From NCBI GenBank assembly GCA_003254905.1, contig QANU01075037.1:9749-73748 (forward strand): 64,000 nucleotides of DNA, read 5' to 3'. Of this stretch, positions 12,061 through 22,612 are shown piece after piece (positions within the stretch are counted from its first letter, which is position 1; each line of letters opens with the position of its first letter). Below the pieces are notes generated by a model. It worked only from the letters and a program-made list of their open reading frames with translations, was not told the origin of the DNA and did not search any database. The DNA comes from Nissolia schottii. Taxonomy: Eukaryota; Streptophyta; Magnoliopsida; Fabales; Fabaceae. Position numbers and translations under genes: made by a program.

Positions 12061-15000
12061 TCAAATTTGACGCTTTAAAGCGGGGTTCAACTTCAAGCTG
12101 ACATCACCATAGGGCTCTTCTTGCTGTACATCAATAAGTCCATGACTCTTTAAAACCTGTAATGCAACATTTAATTCCAACATCAATCATAATACTTACT
12201 TAAATTGGCATAATCAGAAACAAAAAAGAACCAAGCAGCAAGAAACAATTTTTCCACAAAATATTTGCAGAACTATTTGTCAGCAGGATTTGATTGCAAC
12301 TCACAAGAAACACAAGGGCTCATTATGAAACCCAAAAAAAAAAAAAAAACAGCATTAATCAGTTTCCTCTCACTTGTTCACATTGCATATAGCTAAGGCC
12401 TTTCTTTAACAATGAAAATGTTTCTGAAAACTCACCAATACTTCAAAGAACATACGGGCAGAGATCCTTCTAGTTTTCCCTTCCAAGATCTTGTTCAAGC
12501 TGAGATCTTCAGCTGGGTCTTCCAAAATTGGGGTGATTGGTCTTCTCAAATATTCAGCTACATGCCTGGCGTTACATAAGTCAAACACATTAGCAATGCT
12601 CAGGCACTAGAGATTTACTATTAGAAGAGATCTAGTTGCTAATAGTTTGAATGTGAAAATACTGTATCAAAAGACACTGCATTATTTGATCCATTGAGTC
12701 AACCTTGTTTAAGGGGGACAAGGCTTAGTTGTGGATGTTGGTGTAACAAGTGTTCTTCATATCAAGGGACTATAGCATAGAGTTGACATCTATCTATTTA
12801 GTAAATTTGTAAGTCAAGTATAAAAAACATTTTCAAGAGCCGTCAACTAAAGACTTCATTGAGATTGTATGAACTAGCTAAACCAGAACAAACATAATAA
12901 TAATTTTACAAATAAATAAATCAGTACCTAGTCCTCTCAGACAAGCTGATACCTTCAATTGTACATTGTGAACCTGCCATTAAAATATTTATGTTATCTA
13001 TAAAAATATTACTTATGGCAATAACAGAAATAGTGGCCATCTATCATCTGAGTGTCATAATCAAATTGCAGACAACATGAAAATGGAACCTACTAGCTGG
13101 CGAGTTGTTATCCACTTCTAGAAAAGAAAGCTCCTACAGGAACAAATTTAATAAGCTATTAGATGTAATGCTTCAATTCAATCATCTAAAGAGCATTAAT
13201 TCAGAAGGTAACATTACTTGCAGCAATTTTCTGCTCCTCACAGAACCAGAAACCACAGATGATGCAAAGAAACAAGGCAGATGAAAGGCAAGTTTGTACA
13301 AAACTATTTGTGAATATTGAAAAACCAAAACAATACAAGTAAAATTGTATACAAGGTACAATATGACCTTTTGTGTTTCAAGCAAAGAGTTAGAAATGTG
13401 TCACCAGCTCTTACTTCAAAACATGAATAAAATCACTAAAAACTTAGGTTTACAATACTTTATTTTTAGATTTGGAAAGACTCAACAACATGCCATGCGT
13501 ACATCAGTATCCACATTAAAGTTGCCACAGGTTATAGATTTAAATGAATCGTCCTCACATATAGGGCATACCTTGTGAAAAAACCATCAGGATAAATACA
13601 AGATACGGGAAGGAAATGGGATATGATTAATCAAGCGAGAATATGCAAAAGCGTTCATTACAAAATCCAATAACTCACTTCTGTTGTAGCAGAATTGATC
13701 AACTGGTGAGTATCTGAAAGACCATGGCTCTGAAGTGTAGTATCCGCATATGTCGTCGGTGTTTCCATCATTGATCCATGAGCAGCAGGTGAGGTTGTCG
13801 AATCTGGTGTTCGCACTGTCCTAATGGTAACATTTGTTCTCTCACGAGAAACTGACACAGACCCAAAATCAGGAGTAAAGTCATCATCTCTGTTAACGGG
13901 GCTCCTACAATCATCCCCAATGGTCATTTCAGTGTCCATATTGTGAGCTGGGATAGTTGCAGGGGGAGAAGCAACAAAATTACGACCACCATCAATTTCC
14001 CTATCCACAGCTGGTGAAGTAACAGGTGTGACAGGTCTAGGCTCTTCAGGGATTTGGTTAGTAGGAGAAGGTGTTCTGGCAATACCAGCATCCTCATGAT
14101 CTTCATCAGAGATTACCAAATGGGATTTTGAACATATATGTTCTCTTTTGGATAAGTCTAAAAGATCCTTGCAAAGCCCTGAACATAAAGCCACAGGTTT
14201 TCAGATGACAAATTAATGAAACTAGACAGTAGAAGCTATAAAATAAAGCTGTTTACCAGTTAATAATGGCTGATCAAAAATTTGTTCCTTTCTTCGACTA
14301 TTGTTCAGTTTCCAAGTATCCAAAGTAGACGTAGGCACATCCCTTCTGTTCCTCAGTATATCACGTGGATTATTAAGTGCACCCCTCATGGATCTACAAA
14401 TACACATCCCTATATGAGTAACAAGAATGAAAAAAAAAAAGTTACAGCAATATAGGTCAAGACTATAAGTTGCAGGAGAAAGAGGCAACAATAAAAATCA
14501 GAATCTTACAGAATTACCTATTTGTCAAGACTATGGGGTCATCAAAGAATTGTTTTCTCTTCCTTCCTCTCCTTGGTGGCTGCTCAATTGGAGGACTTTC
14601 ACGAAGCCCCAGATTGGGGGGACTAAGCCCTGAAACATAGTGGATAAGAATTCTGTAATTCTAAGATCCATTTTAAATACAAGAGCAGGGATGAACTGAC
14701 CTCGAAAAACTTGTGACTCTGAGCCGGCCCCCTGAGAAGTAGCTGGAGTTGATGGTCCAACATGTTGCTGTGGTGAAGCACTGATCCGTTCAGTTTCTTC
14801 AGGAATATCCTTCTCAATCATACTGATCCGTTCAGGTTCTTCAGGAATATCCTTCTCGTTCATAGTATCTTTATCCACAAATTTTGGAGATACTGGAGGG
14901 ATTTCTAGATTAAAATCATTGTTGACATCACGAAGAGTTTCAGCCGGTTGGGTTGCTTGCGGAGGAGTGTTGAACATTATGTCACAGGTAGCCTCAGGAT

Positions 15001-16905
15001 CTTGAACATTATGTGGGTGGTCACCAGCACTAAGCTGGGTAGTAGGAAATTCTCGCCGGATAGTGGGACCAGCACCATCTTGGGAACCCACATTTGTCAA
15101 TGGAGATTGGGGAACAATGCTGTATCCACAAAACAACATATTATTCCATTGGTTCATAAGCAATGAAACACCCAAATGCAACAGAACAAAAGCAATGAAA
15201 GCTTACTCCTCCTCCATTGGTATGGCCCCTGAATCTGCCAGCACTTCTGTGTGTGAGGAATCGATCATTATATCCTAAATAACAAAAATTCAGTAGGCAA
15301 AATAATTTGCAACTCCAAAACCTCACTATTAAAATAGAATAATAGGAATTATACAACGGCAATAGGAAGGAAATAAGGTTTGACCTCATCAAAAGATATA
15401 GCTACATATTGATCCATTGCAATAGGAATTTGATCTGCACATTCAATTAAAGAAGATCACTAGTGTCATGTTTCACAAACTTGAAGAAGACATAAATAAT
15501 ACAACTAATCCACTTGTATAACCTGTTAGAGTAATCTCTTCTTGACTCCTCCGGTGAATATCCTCAATCCTGAACACATGCACAAATTATCCACAGGTCA
15601 CATATAGATTTCAGTAGAAGAAACAAAAGATTTGAAAATCCCACAAAACATTACCCAGTATGATATGATTCATCATCCAGGTTCCATGCATCAAGGTCAA
15701 ATTTGTCTGGTAGAGTGATGGATTGAAATGGTGCCTGCCTTGCATCCTCTGGCAAAGTAAGTTGCAGAGAAGCAAATGCTTTGCTCAAACCAGTCAGAAC
15801 AACATTGCAGTCATGGAAAAGATAATCAACTTTCTTTGAATATATCCGAACAACACCTAGGAGAAGGTGGCCTGACATTCTCAGTGCAATCGGAACCCCT
15901 GGATCCATGATATGTTCTAAAAGAGACATTCAGGGAAAAGATAATAACAATGTTAAATGACATTCTAAAGGAGGAGCTACGTATCCTTTTGTAAAATGAA
16001 AAGTCTCCAAATGAAAATTGAAGGATACAGAAACTAGCATGCAGGATATGAACAAATGTAACAAAAACAAGATTTATAAACACAAGTTAAGGAAATTCTT
16101 CATATTAAACAATAGAGACAGGAATGAGAATGACTTCAAAAATGAAAGGCATTTGCATTTTAGCTCAATCCTTTCTATGTCTCTCAACTGCCCTCCCCCC
16201 ACCCACCAAAGCGACAGATACACCTTTTTACACAAAAAGGCAAATTGCAAATGAAAAGTTGTAAATTATTAAGGAAAATGAAGACCCGTAAAAATGAGCA
16301 CATTGTTCCTAAAAGGAAAATAACAATTTGGACTAGCCAACTATTTGTCCCAAATTGATTATTACAAAAATGTGATGCTTAGAGCATTGTGACTGGGCGA
16401 GAATCAAAAATCAATGGCACCAAAAAGGGAATTTTTCAGAAGAAAATTTTGGTTGGCCATACAAGGATAGTAGTATGAAATGCGCACAAAAGAAATTAGT
16501 GCCGTCAATCTTTTTCCTACACATTTCTTTAGGAATCTTCAACTTCAGTTCTATATCAACATATTAAAAAAAAAGTGATATATCGTACCAAGATTAAACG
16601 AAATGGTTCAGGTTTTGGTACTCATTGTAAAATTATTAAATTTTTAGGAAAATAAAGCAACATGATCGACTAGTAATCATGCCATGTATTCCATAAACAG
16701 ATTTTGAACAGTTTCATTTGTACTAATCATCTTTACTTTAAAAAAAAAAAAAAAAGGACTTCTGTTTTGGGGATGACTTACGAACAGTTGAGGGAATATC
16801 AGTGGAAGTGTAATGGGACTTCTTGAGCCTGTGCTGGAGGTGAGCAGCGATCCACACTGTCGACAGTGGCCCTTTTCGCGCCAAAAAAGTCTGTGAATAA
16901 AACAT
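12061..16905 (-). CDS. RAD21/SCC1 cohesin kleisin, SYN3-like
   Basis: Thirteen exons join in phase to 676 residues: 16905-16782, 15916-15655, 15569-15523, 15434-15385, 15274-15207, 15119-14701, 14629-14518, 14393-14257, 14178-13679, 13134-13095, 12973-12928, 12565-12436 and 12156-12061. All introns are GT-AG. The N-terminal Rad21/Rec8 domain (1 to about 105) begins MFYSQTFLARKGPL and includes ALRMSGHLLLGVVRIYSKKV, which binds the SMC3 neck. The middle is disordered, with the conserved RGRKRKQFFDD near residue 350. The C-terminal winged helix (about 620-676; ARMFFEVLVLKSHGLID) binds the SMC1 head. The kleisin closes the cohesin ring that holds sister chromatids together and is cut by separase. 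Exon 6 holds a 14-residue tandem repeat. Length and sequence fit SYN3 better than the longer SYN2 or SYN4; this subgroup call is from memory. Confidence 0.9.
14774..14857 (-). repeat. 42-bp in-frame tandem repeat in SYN3 exon 6
   Basis: Two adjacent 14-codon units encode EKDIPEEPERIS and EKDIPEETERIS plus two residues each. They differ at few positions, so the duplication is recent. Each unit holds an ExxR motif (EPER, ETER). Confidence 0.9.
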
Positions 16906-17492
16906 CCTCTTTCTCTGTTTCTTGAGTTGGTGCTGAAGTAATGTTTGTGTCTTGTTCTAGCTCTTTGATAAGAGAGAAACTGCAGAGTGAAAGAACAAAG
17001 GGATGCTCAGGATTCTGGAAAATGAAAATCAGCAAGAACAAAATAAAAATTCCAAGCATGGAGAAACAACAAAAACAAATCCTAGAACTACATCATATAA
17101 CAAACAAAACAACACCATCATACTCCTCAAAATCAATTCTTTTAACCCCAATGCAGAGAAAATATTTTTAAAATAAAAAAGAGAGAGAACTCAGATAAAC
17201 GGAAAAGAAACAATTATTTTTAAAACAGGCGGTGGAGGAAACAAAATAATTGGAAATTGAAGGGTTACAGAGAGTGACTGGGGAGGTGGCTCTGGCTCTG
17301 GCTGCGGAAGGAGATTGAGAATTGGGGATAATGAGAGTCGTCAGAAAAGGAAGGATTTTTAGGGCCGTTACGCGGTGTTAGAGAGGGTTAGGGCAAGTTT
17401 GTGGCGGGCCTTGGGGGTGTGAGTGATGTGAGGGAGTGTCATCTGGGAAGGTGCTTAAATGTGAAAATATTTTTGAGCGCGGGAAACTTCGG
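16906..17492 (-). promoter_or_regulatory. 5' UTR and core promoter of SYN3
   Basis: The sequence from 16906 to about 17016 reads like a 5' UTR exon, with a TTTTCCAG acceptor just upstream, so a UTR intron with a leader exon near 17200-17350 is likely. A GC-richer stretch at 17230-17490 is a good candidate for the transcription start region. No TATA box stands out. Confidence 0.45.
17477..17486 (-). promoter_or_regulatory. E2F-type site upstream of SYN3
   Basis: Read on the gene's strand this is TTTCCCGCGC, a match to the plant E2F consensus TTTSSCGC. It lies about 570 bp upstream of the ATG. Cohesin genes are S-phase regulated in plants, so an E2F site fits; binding is inferred. Confidence 0.5.
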
Positions 17493-18293
17493 AAGTGGCG
17501 CTTATTTTGGGATTCGGAAAAATGAAAATCATTCTAATTTTTATATCCATTTTATCCTTTAAAAAAATATTTTTATATTATTTATTCATATTAAAATGCA
17601 AATGCATGTTGTCAACCACCCCACTTCTTATATGATTTTTTTTTTTTTCTGGCAATCTCTCTCTTAGATTTTCTTCTTCTTCTTTTTGTTTGAACAACTC
17701 ATCACAGCATCTATGTTCCATTCACTTTGTTGCTAGAATTAATAGGCGGACTTTTGCAAAGATTCTAACACTATCTTGACTTTTGTGTCTGTTTAGACAC
17801 ACTAATCTAATTAAATTCTGTAATATAATTAAAAATGTTTAACTCTTTCACTCATTAGTTAAAAAGTTATGCTTATAAAATAATTTAATTAGATGATAAT
17901 ATAAAAAAATTATAGCAATTAAACTCTAATTTTATAACATTTTTTTTTCATTTGTGCAGTAAGATAAAGAAATTATAAGGTCTACTAAAATATATATTTC
18001 ACTCTTGTTTTCCTTTGAACCAAATCATCACATAAAAAAATCTCTAATTAAAATTTAAAATCAATTCTCATAACATAATCTTTTCAAATTTAAATTTTAA
18101 AATTTTTTAACAATTAAAAAAATGCCATTTAATTTTTTTTTAAAGCTCTTTAAATGTTAATATATTTTATTCAAAATTACTCTCACTCACTTAAAAGAAT
18201 GTCATTTTATACTAGCAGCAGTGCCTCTCAAGCCACTTTTTTTATTTCATAAAACTTAATATGATTAACAAACTAATTTAATTACAAAAATAG
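17493..18293. repeat. Spacer block A, copy upstream of SYN3
   Basis: Starts AAGTGGCGCTTATTTTGGGA and aligns over about 800 bp with 50995-51819 and 60023-60853, including a (TTC)n stretch and the phrase GCAGCAGTGCCTCTCAAGCC. By eye similarity is near nine in ten. It has no coding content. The family is unknown to me. Confidence 0.8.
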
Positions 18294-18299
18294 ATGCAT

Positions 18300-18560
18300 A
18301 TTCAAAACAATAGCAAAACAATGAGGATGGTGAAGTGATTGATGTTGGTGGGTGGAAAGAAGGGATGAAGAGGAGTAACGAGGGTGGGTGAAGAGATGGA
18401 GATGAAGCGGTTGCTTTTTCAAAAATTAAAAATGTAATTTTAATTTTTTAATTTTGGGGTCATGGTTCTAACTGAACTACTTACAGTTCAAAGTTATTTT
18501 CAGTTTGTCAAACTTATTGTTCCGAAGTATCTACCTCGGTACAAACTCTGAATCCTGAGG
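18300..18560. repeat. Spacer block B, copy 1 (empty MITE site)
   Basis: Matches 27825-27973 plus 28280-28370 (for example GTGAAGTGATTGATGTTGGT in both). At about 18432-18450 it keeps the uninterrupted AT-rich site where the other copy carries a 306-bp MITE. Confidence 0.8.
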
Positions 18561-18581
18561 CTGTGGAACCGAATGAGAACN

Positions 18582-18790
18582 GTTATCCTCATTCACTAAT
18601 TTTTGCTATATAAATTTTAATTTATAAAAACAATTTTTTTAATAAATAAATGTATTACTAATTTTAATTAAAAATTAAAAAAATATACCCTATATCCTAT
18701 ATCTTATCATATTATATCATATCCTTTATCTTTATCCATTTTCGTAGAACTTTAAAATTTTTACTAATTTGATAATTAAACTAATTAAAT
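18582..18790. repeat. Spacer block C, copy 1
   Basis: Begins directly after the N at 18581 with GTTATCCTCATTCACTAATT and aligns with 61287 to about 61480. Non-coding and AT-rich. Confidence 0.75.
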
Positions 18791-18959
18791 TTATTAAAAA
18801 TATAAGAAAGCATAATCCACCAAACACAAACTCCTCCTAATTTTTAATTCCTTTTTAACAAAGCACAAACCTTAACCCCCTAATCTCACGTCCCCAAACA
18901 GAAGAGTCACAAATTACATCCATTAACCTCTTTCCGATTCCTCTCATCACCCAATAACC

Positions 18960-21000
18960 ATGTGACGACCCATTTCTTAAGAAAAATGAAGGATTACTAG
19001 ACTACTACCAACGGTACGGGATAAGACGATGCAAACACATACTGCTGCAGCAATGAATGAGCATTGCAGCGGTACATAGGTTGAGGCCTAGATTGGTTAG
19101 TTTGCTTAAGGGGAGTGTTGAGCTCCCCTTATAAATTGAGCTAGATAAACCAGCTAGATGATCATCTACTGATTCGTTACTCCCTTTCCTCACCCTAAAA
19201 AGGCCAGTTAAATTGACTTTTTCTTCGCCTTTAAAAAATTGTTCATGAAAACTTTGCTCTAATTAGACCCAAGTATGGATCGAATTAGGGTGAAAATTTG
19301 AGAACCAAGTAAAGGCATTCTTAGTTAAGGACGAGGGGAAATATCTCCTTTTGAGATATTTGTTGGTGACTACCTCTCCTATCTCTAGGGTATACTTAGC
19401 TATGTGTTCAATGGTCGATTCACCACTTTCTCCTGAGAACTTAGTGAGTGCCTTTGGGGCTTTCCAACCTCTAGGCGTCTCTATTTTTTGGTGGACATAT
19501 TCGGGAAAGGTCATCTCAAAGAACGGTTGATTGGCATACGCCACATTAAAACCAAAATGGTTGGGGATTTGTTCGACCGTCCTGGTAATATTTTGTTGCC
19601 CCCTAGATTATTTTGTCTCACCCTCTCGACTACCTCATCTAGGTTTTGTTGTCGTCCTACTAAGTGGATTTCATTAGGGGTGACCTCATCCTCAGTGGGT
19701 TGTTTTCGACTAGGATGACTTATAGGCTTATTAATATTCATCACTGTGGCGATTCTATTAACTTTCCTTGTGAGTAATTCTATCCTATGATTATTTTCAT
19801 GCAATGGGTTTATAACCGTAGCCATTTGTTGAGTCATCATATTGGCCAACTCATGATAATTTTCTAAGGCTTGTTGCCTCTGAGTTGCTAGTAATTTAAC
19901 TGTGTTTAAGGGCAGGTTATTAGGTATTATCCTTGACATTTCAGGATAAATGGGCCCTCTGGGCCCAGATTCTACAATTAGAATAGTTTCCATATTAGGC
20001 ACAACGTATCTTCCATATGCTGTGTTTGACAAACTAGTCGCCACCGCTGATGTATACAAGGGATTTTGGTATTGATAAAGGTACGTTCATTCCTGACCCT
20101 TTAATTACCATTAGGGGCACGTACCTCGGGGGGGTGTGCCCTAGAGGCAACTCATATGAGAAGGCGAACCACTAGCCACGTTGCTAATGTATGGCATTGA
20201 TGGAATATCTCTGTCTTCCCTAGGTTGCCCAATTTGTGTCAATACAGATTCCGTTGACAAAGGGAAAGAGGGATGCACAAAATTGGTTTCTCCCTCACTC
20301 ATGCTAATCTCTATAGAAGAAGACATATGTGATACCATGACACCACTTCACAAGCGCATAAACACTTGGAACAAAAAGTTCTTGAATTAAATCTTTGCAA
20401 AAAGAGTCCCACCGGGTGTGCAAATTTGTTCTACATGAAATTTGGTTTGGTGGACCGTTCGTCATGTAAATCAAATAAATACATGTAAAAACGTGAGGAT
20501 TTGGCCTTTTTAGCTAAGATGCATATTCAAGAACAACAATCACTATTTATTAGAATAACAAATAGTGTTTGGTACAAAGATTGTAACAAAGATACAATGA
20601 AATAAACTTAAATCACTAAAGAAACAAACTAAAAGAAAAGAAAAGCAAAACAAGAAGAATAAATAAAGAAAAGAAAATGAGAAATCTACTTGAAGTTTCT
20701 CAGTATTCTTTGTCGCTAGGACGTATTGAGACTTTGAGAGTTCTTCACAAGTAAAAATTCCTCCTTTTTTTTGTTTTAGGCATCCTTATTTATAGCCTTC
20801 AGTAACCCCTTGCTTGCTTGCCACGTGTCTTCTCCCGACAGTTGTAGTTTGATTCTCAAAACTCCACTTTTTTCACATTCCTTATTTTTTAGTGAAGTGG
20901 GCGGTTACTACCCCTATAAAGTTATGCACTTTCTTTCTTACCGCCACACGTTGTTAGTAGGCACGCCTTGCTGTAGGAAACTTGCGAGTCGAACTTAATA
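18960..21000 (-). mobile_element. Gypsy-type LTR retroelement fossil with gag fragments
   Basis: On the minus strand, 20340 down to 19263 holds pieces of a plant gypsy gag polyprotein, including the retrotransposon gag core ending in LTKNAFTWFSNFHPNSIHTW. The leader or LTR-like DNA lies at about 20400-21000. No polymerase region is present, and the element is truncated and broken in several places. A TGTGACGACCC stretch at 18962 resembles an LTR start. Boundaries are approximate; it looks old. Confidence 0.65.
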
Positions 21001-21525
21001 TTCTCATACTCATCGTACCTTGATAGTTTGAAAGGTCGAGTCCTTTATTTAACATTCCAATTTCATCAAAGGTTTGGTTGAGGTTGCCTATGATCATCAA
21101 TTTGGGTCGGTTCATTGCTCACTCTCGAATTCTTAATAGTCATCTATTAACTCATAGTTAAGGGAAAAGTCAAGGAATATTTCCTTTGTACACTTGTTCA
21201 TTTGGTCGATTCTAACTTCCTTAACTACTCATGGCTGACAAACATTGTCGACTGTGAACTTCTCAGTAATATCTATCGTTGGTTGTATCAATTAGACTTT
21301 TCTTTTGACTTTTTCATTATTCTTGAAAATCCTTTTGATGATTTTACTTGAATACCTTTGTCATACATTTTCACAATAACAAGAGTAACCTTAAATTTTT
21401 CAGCATTGTAATTTATACTATCATATAAAGATAGTAGCAAAAGTAACTGTCATTTTGGTCTATCTCATTACATTTAATAGTATTTTCAATTCCAGACTTA
21501 GAAAAATAAAAATATACAATAAAAA

Positions 21526-21573
<48 letters not shown>

Positions 21574-21604
21574 TGACTCACTACACCTTCGTCCACTCTC
21601 TTAG
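21001..21604. other. Spacer flanking the MULE
   Basis: No gene recognised. A (TA)n run lies at 21532-21571, close to the MULE insertion site. Confidence 0.5.
21532..21571. repeat. (TA)n microsatellite
   Basis: About twenty uninterrupted AT dinucleotides. Confidence 0.9.
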
Positions 21605-21613
21605 CCATTATCA

Positions 21614-21963
21614 GAGTTTTTTACTCTTTTGCCCCTGCTACAGTAACTATTTCCCAAAATGCCCCTCTTTTAAAACATATAACCATAATGCCCCTGTTTT
21701 GGCTGACGTGGACGCCGCGAGACGCGTGGACGTCCACGTAGGATTCGCCAACGCGGATGGCGAATTCAGTTCAATTGCTCCAACACTGAATTCGCCTATA
21801 CGGTAGGCGAATTTAGAGCAAACCCCTTAACACTAAATTCGCCAACCGCGTTGGCGAATTCAGTTGCGAGGCCTATAAATTTACCCACACCCCCCCCCCA
21901 TTTTCTCACATTCCTCTCATTTTCTGAAATTTACTCTATCTCTCTAGAATTTTATCTCTCTAG
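21614..21963. repeat. MULE left terminal inverted repeat
   Basis: Matches the reverse complement of 26125-26473. It contains three palindromes of the form ATTCGCC-N-GGCGAAT near 21743-21765, 21791-21812 and 21837-21859, then a TATAAATT box and a pyrimidine-rich stretch, which may be the transposase promoter and leader. Confidence 0.92.
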
Positions 21964-22612
21964 GATTCCAGAGCAATCGCCGCAGGCGCTGCCTCCTCTT
22001 CTAGCGAGTCATCAGCAGCTGTAAGTTTTCTATTTGCAATAATTATTTGTTTAATTAATAGTTTTTCTTGGTAATTGTAACATTGTAATTTTTTTGCTGT
22101 TCATAACACTGTATGTTATATGTATGGAGTTGTTATCTGTAGCATTATAATATAATTTGTATGTTGTTGCTGTGCGCCTAAGTTGCCGTTATTGTGACAT
22201 GCTGTATAGATGTAAGGAATATATAGTTGCTGGTTGTATTTGTTATAGATTGCATGCATAGATTGCTGACGTACAACCTGTAACCCCTAGTACTAACCGT
22301 AATCCCCTGCACAAAACCATTATCCCTAACACCTAAGAATATAAAACATATAATGTTAGTGTTTTATGTATTAGTAATTGTTGTTGTACCATGCGTAGAC
22401 TATTCAGGGTTGTTGTGGCATGCATGGATTGTTGTTGTTGTATGTGGTGTGTGTAGATTGTTGAAATGATTTATAGAATAGATAGATAACTGCTGTTGTT
22501 GTTGTTTGTGGCATGTCGTTGTGTAAGGTTGTTTGCATGTTGTTTGTGTGTATGTGTGTATGTGTGTATGTATGTATGTTTGATGGTAATGTGCTGTGAA
22601 CAGAATTACAAA

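Noticed and set aside
16871-16886. TTTTTTGGCGCGAAAA as a second E2F site
   Set aside because: It lies within the first coding exon of SYN3 and encodes the conserved FLARK residues, so its base order is explained by the protein.
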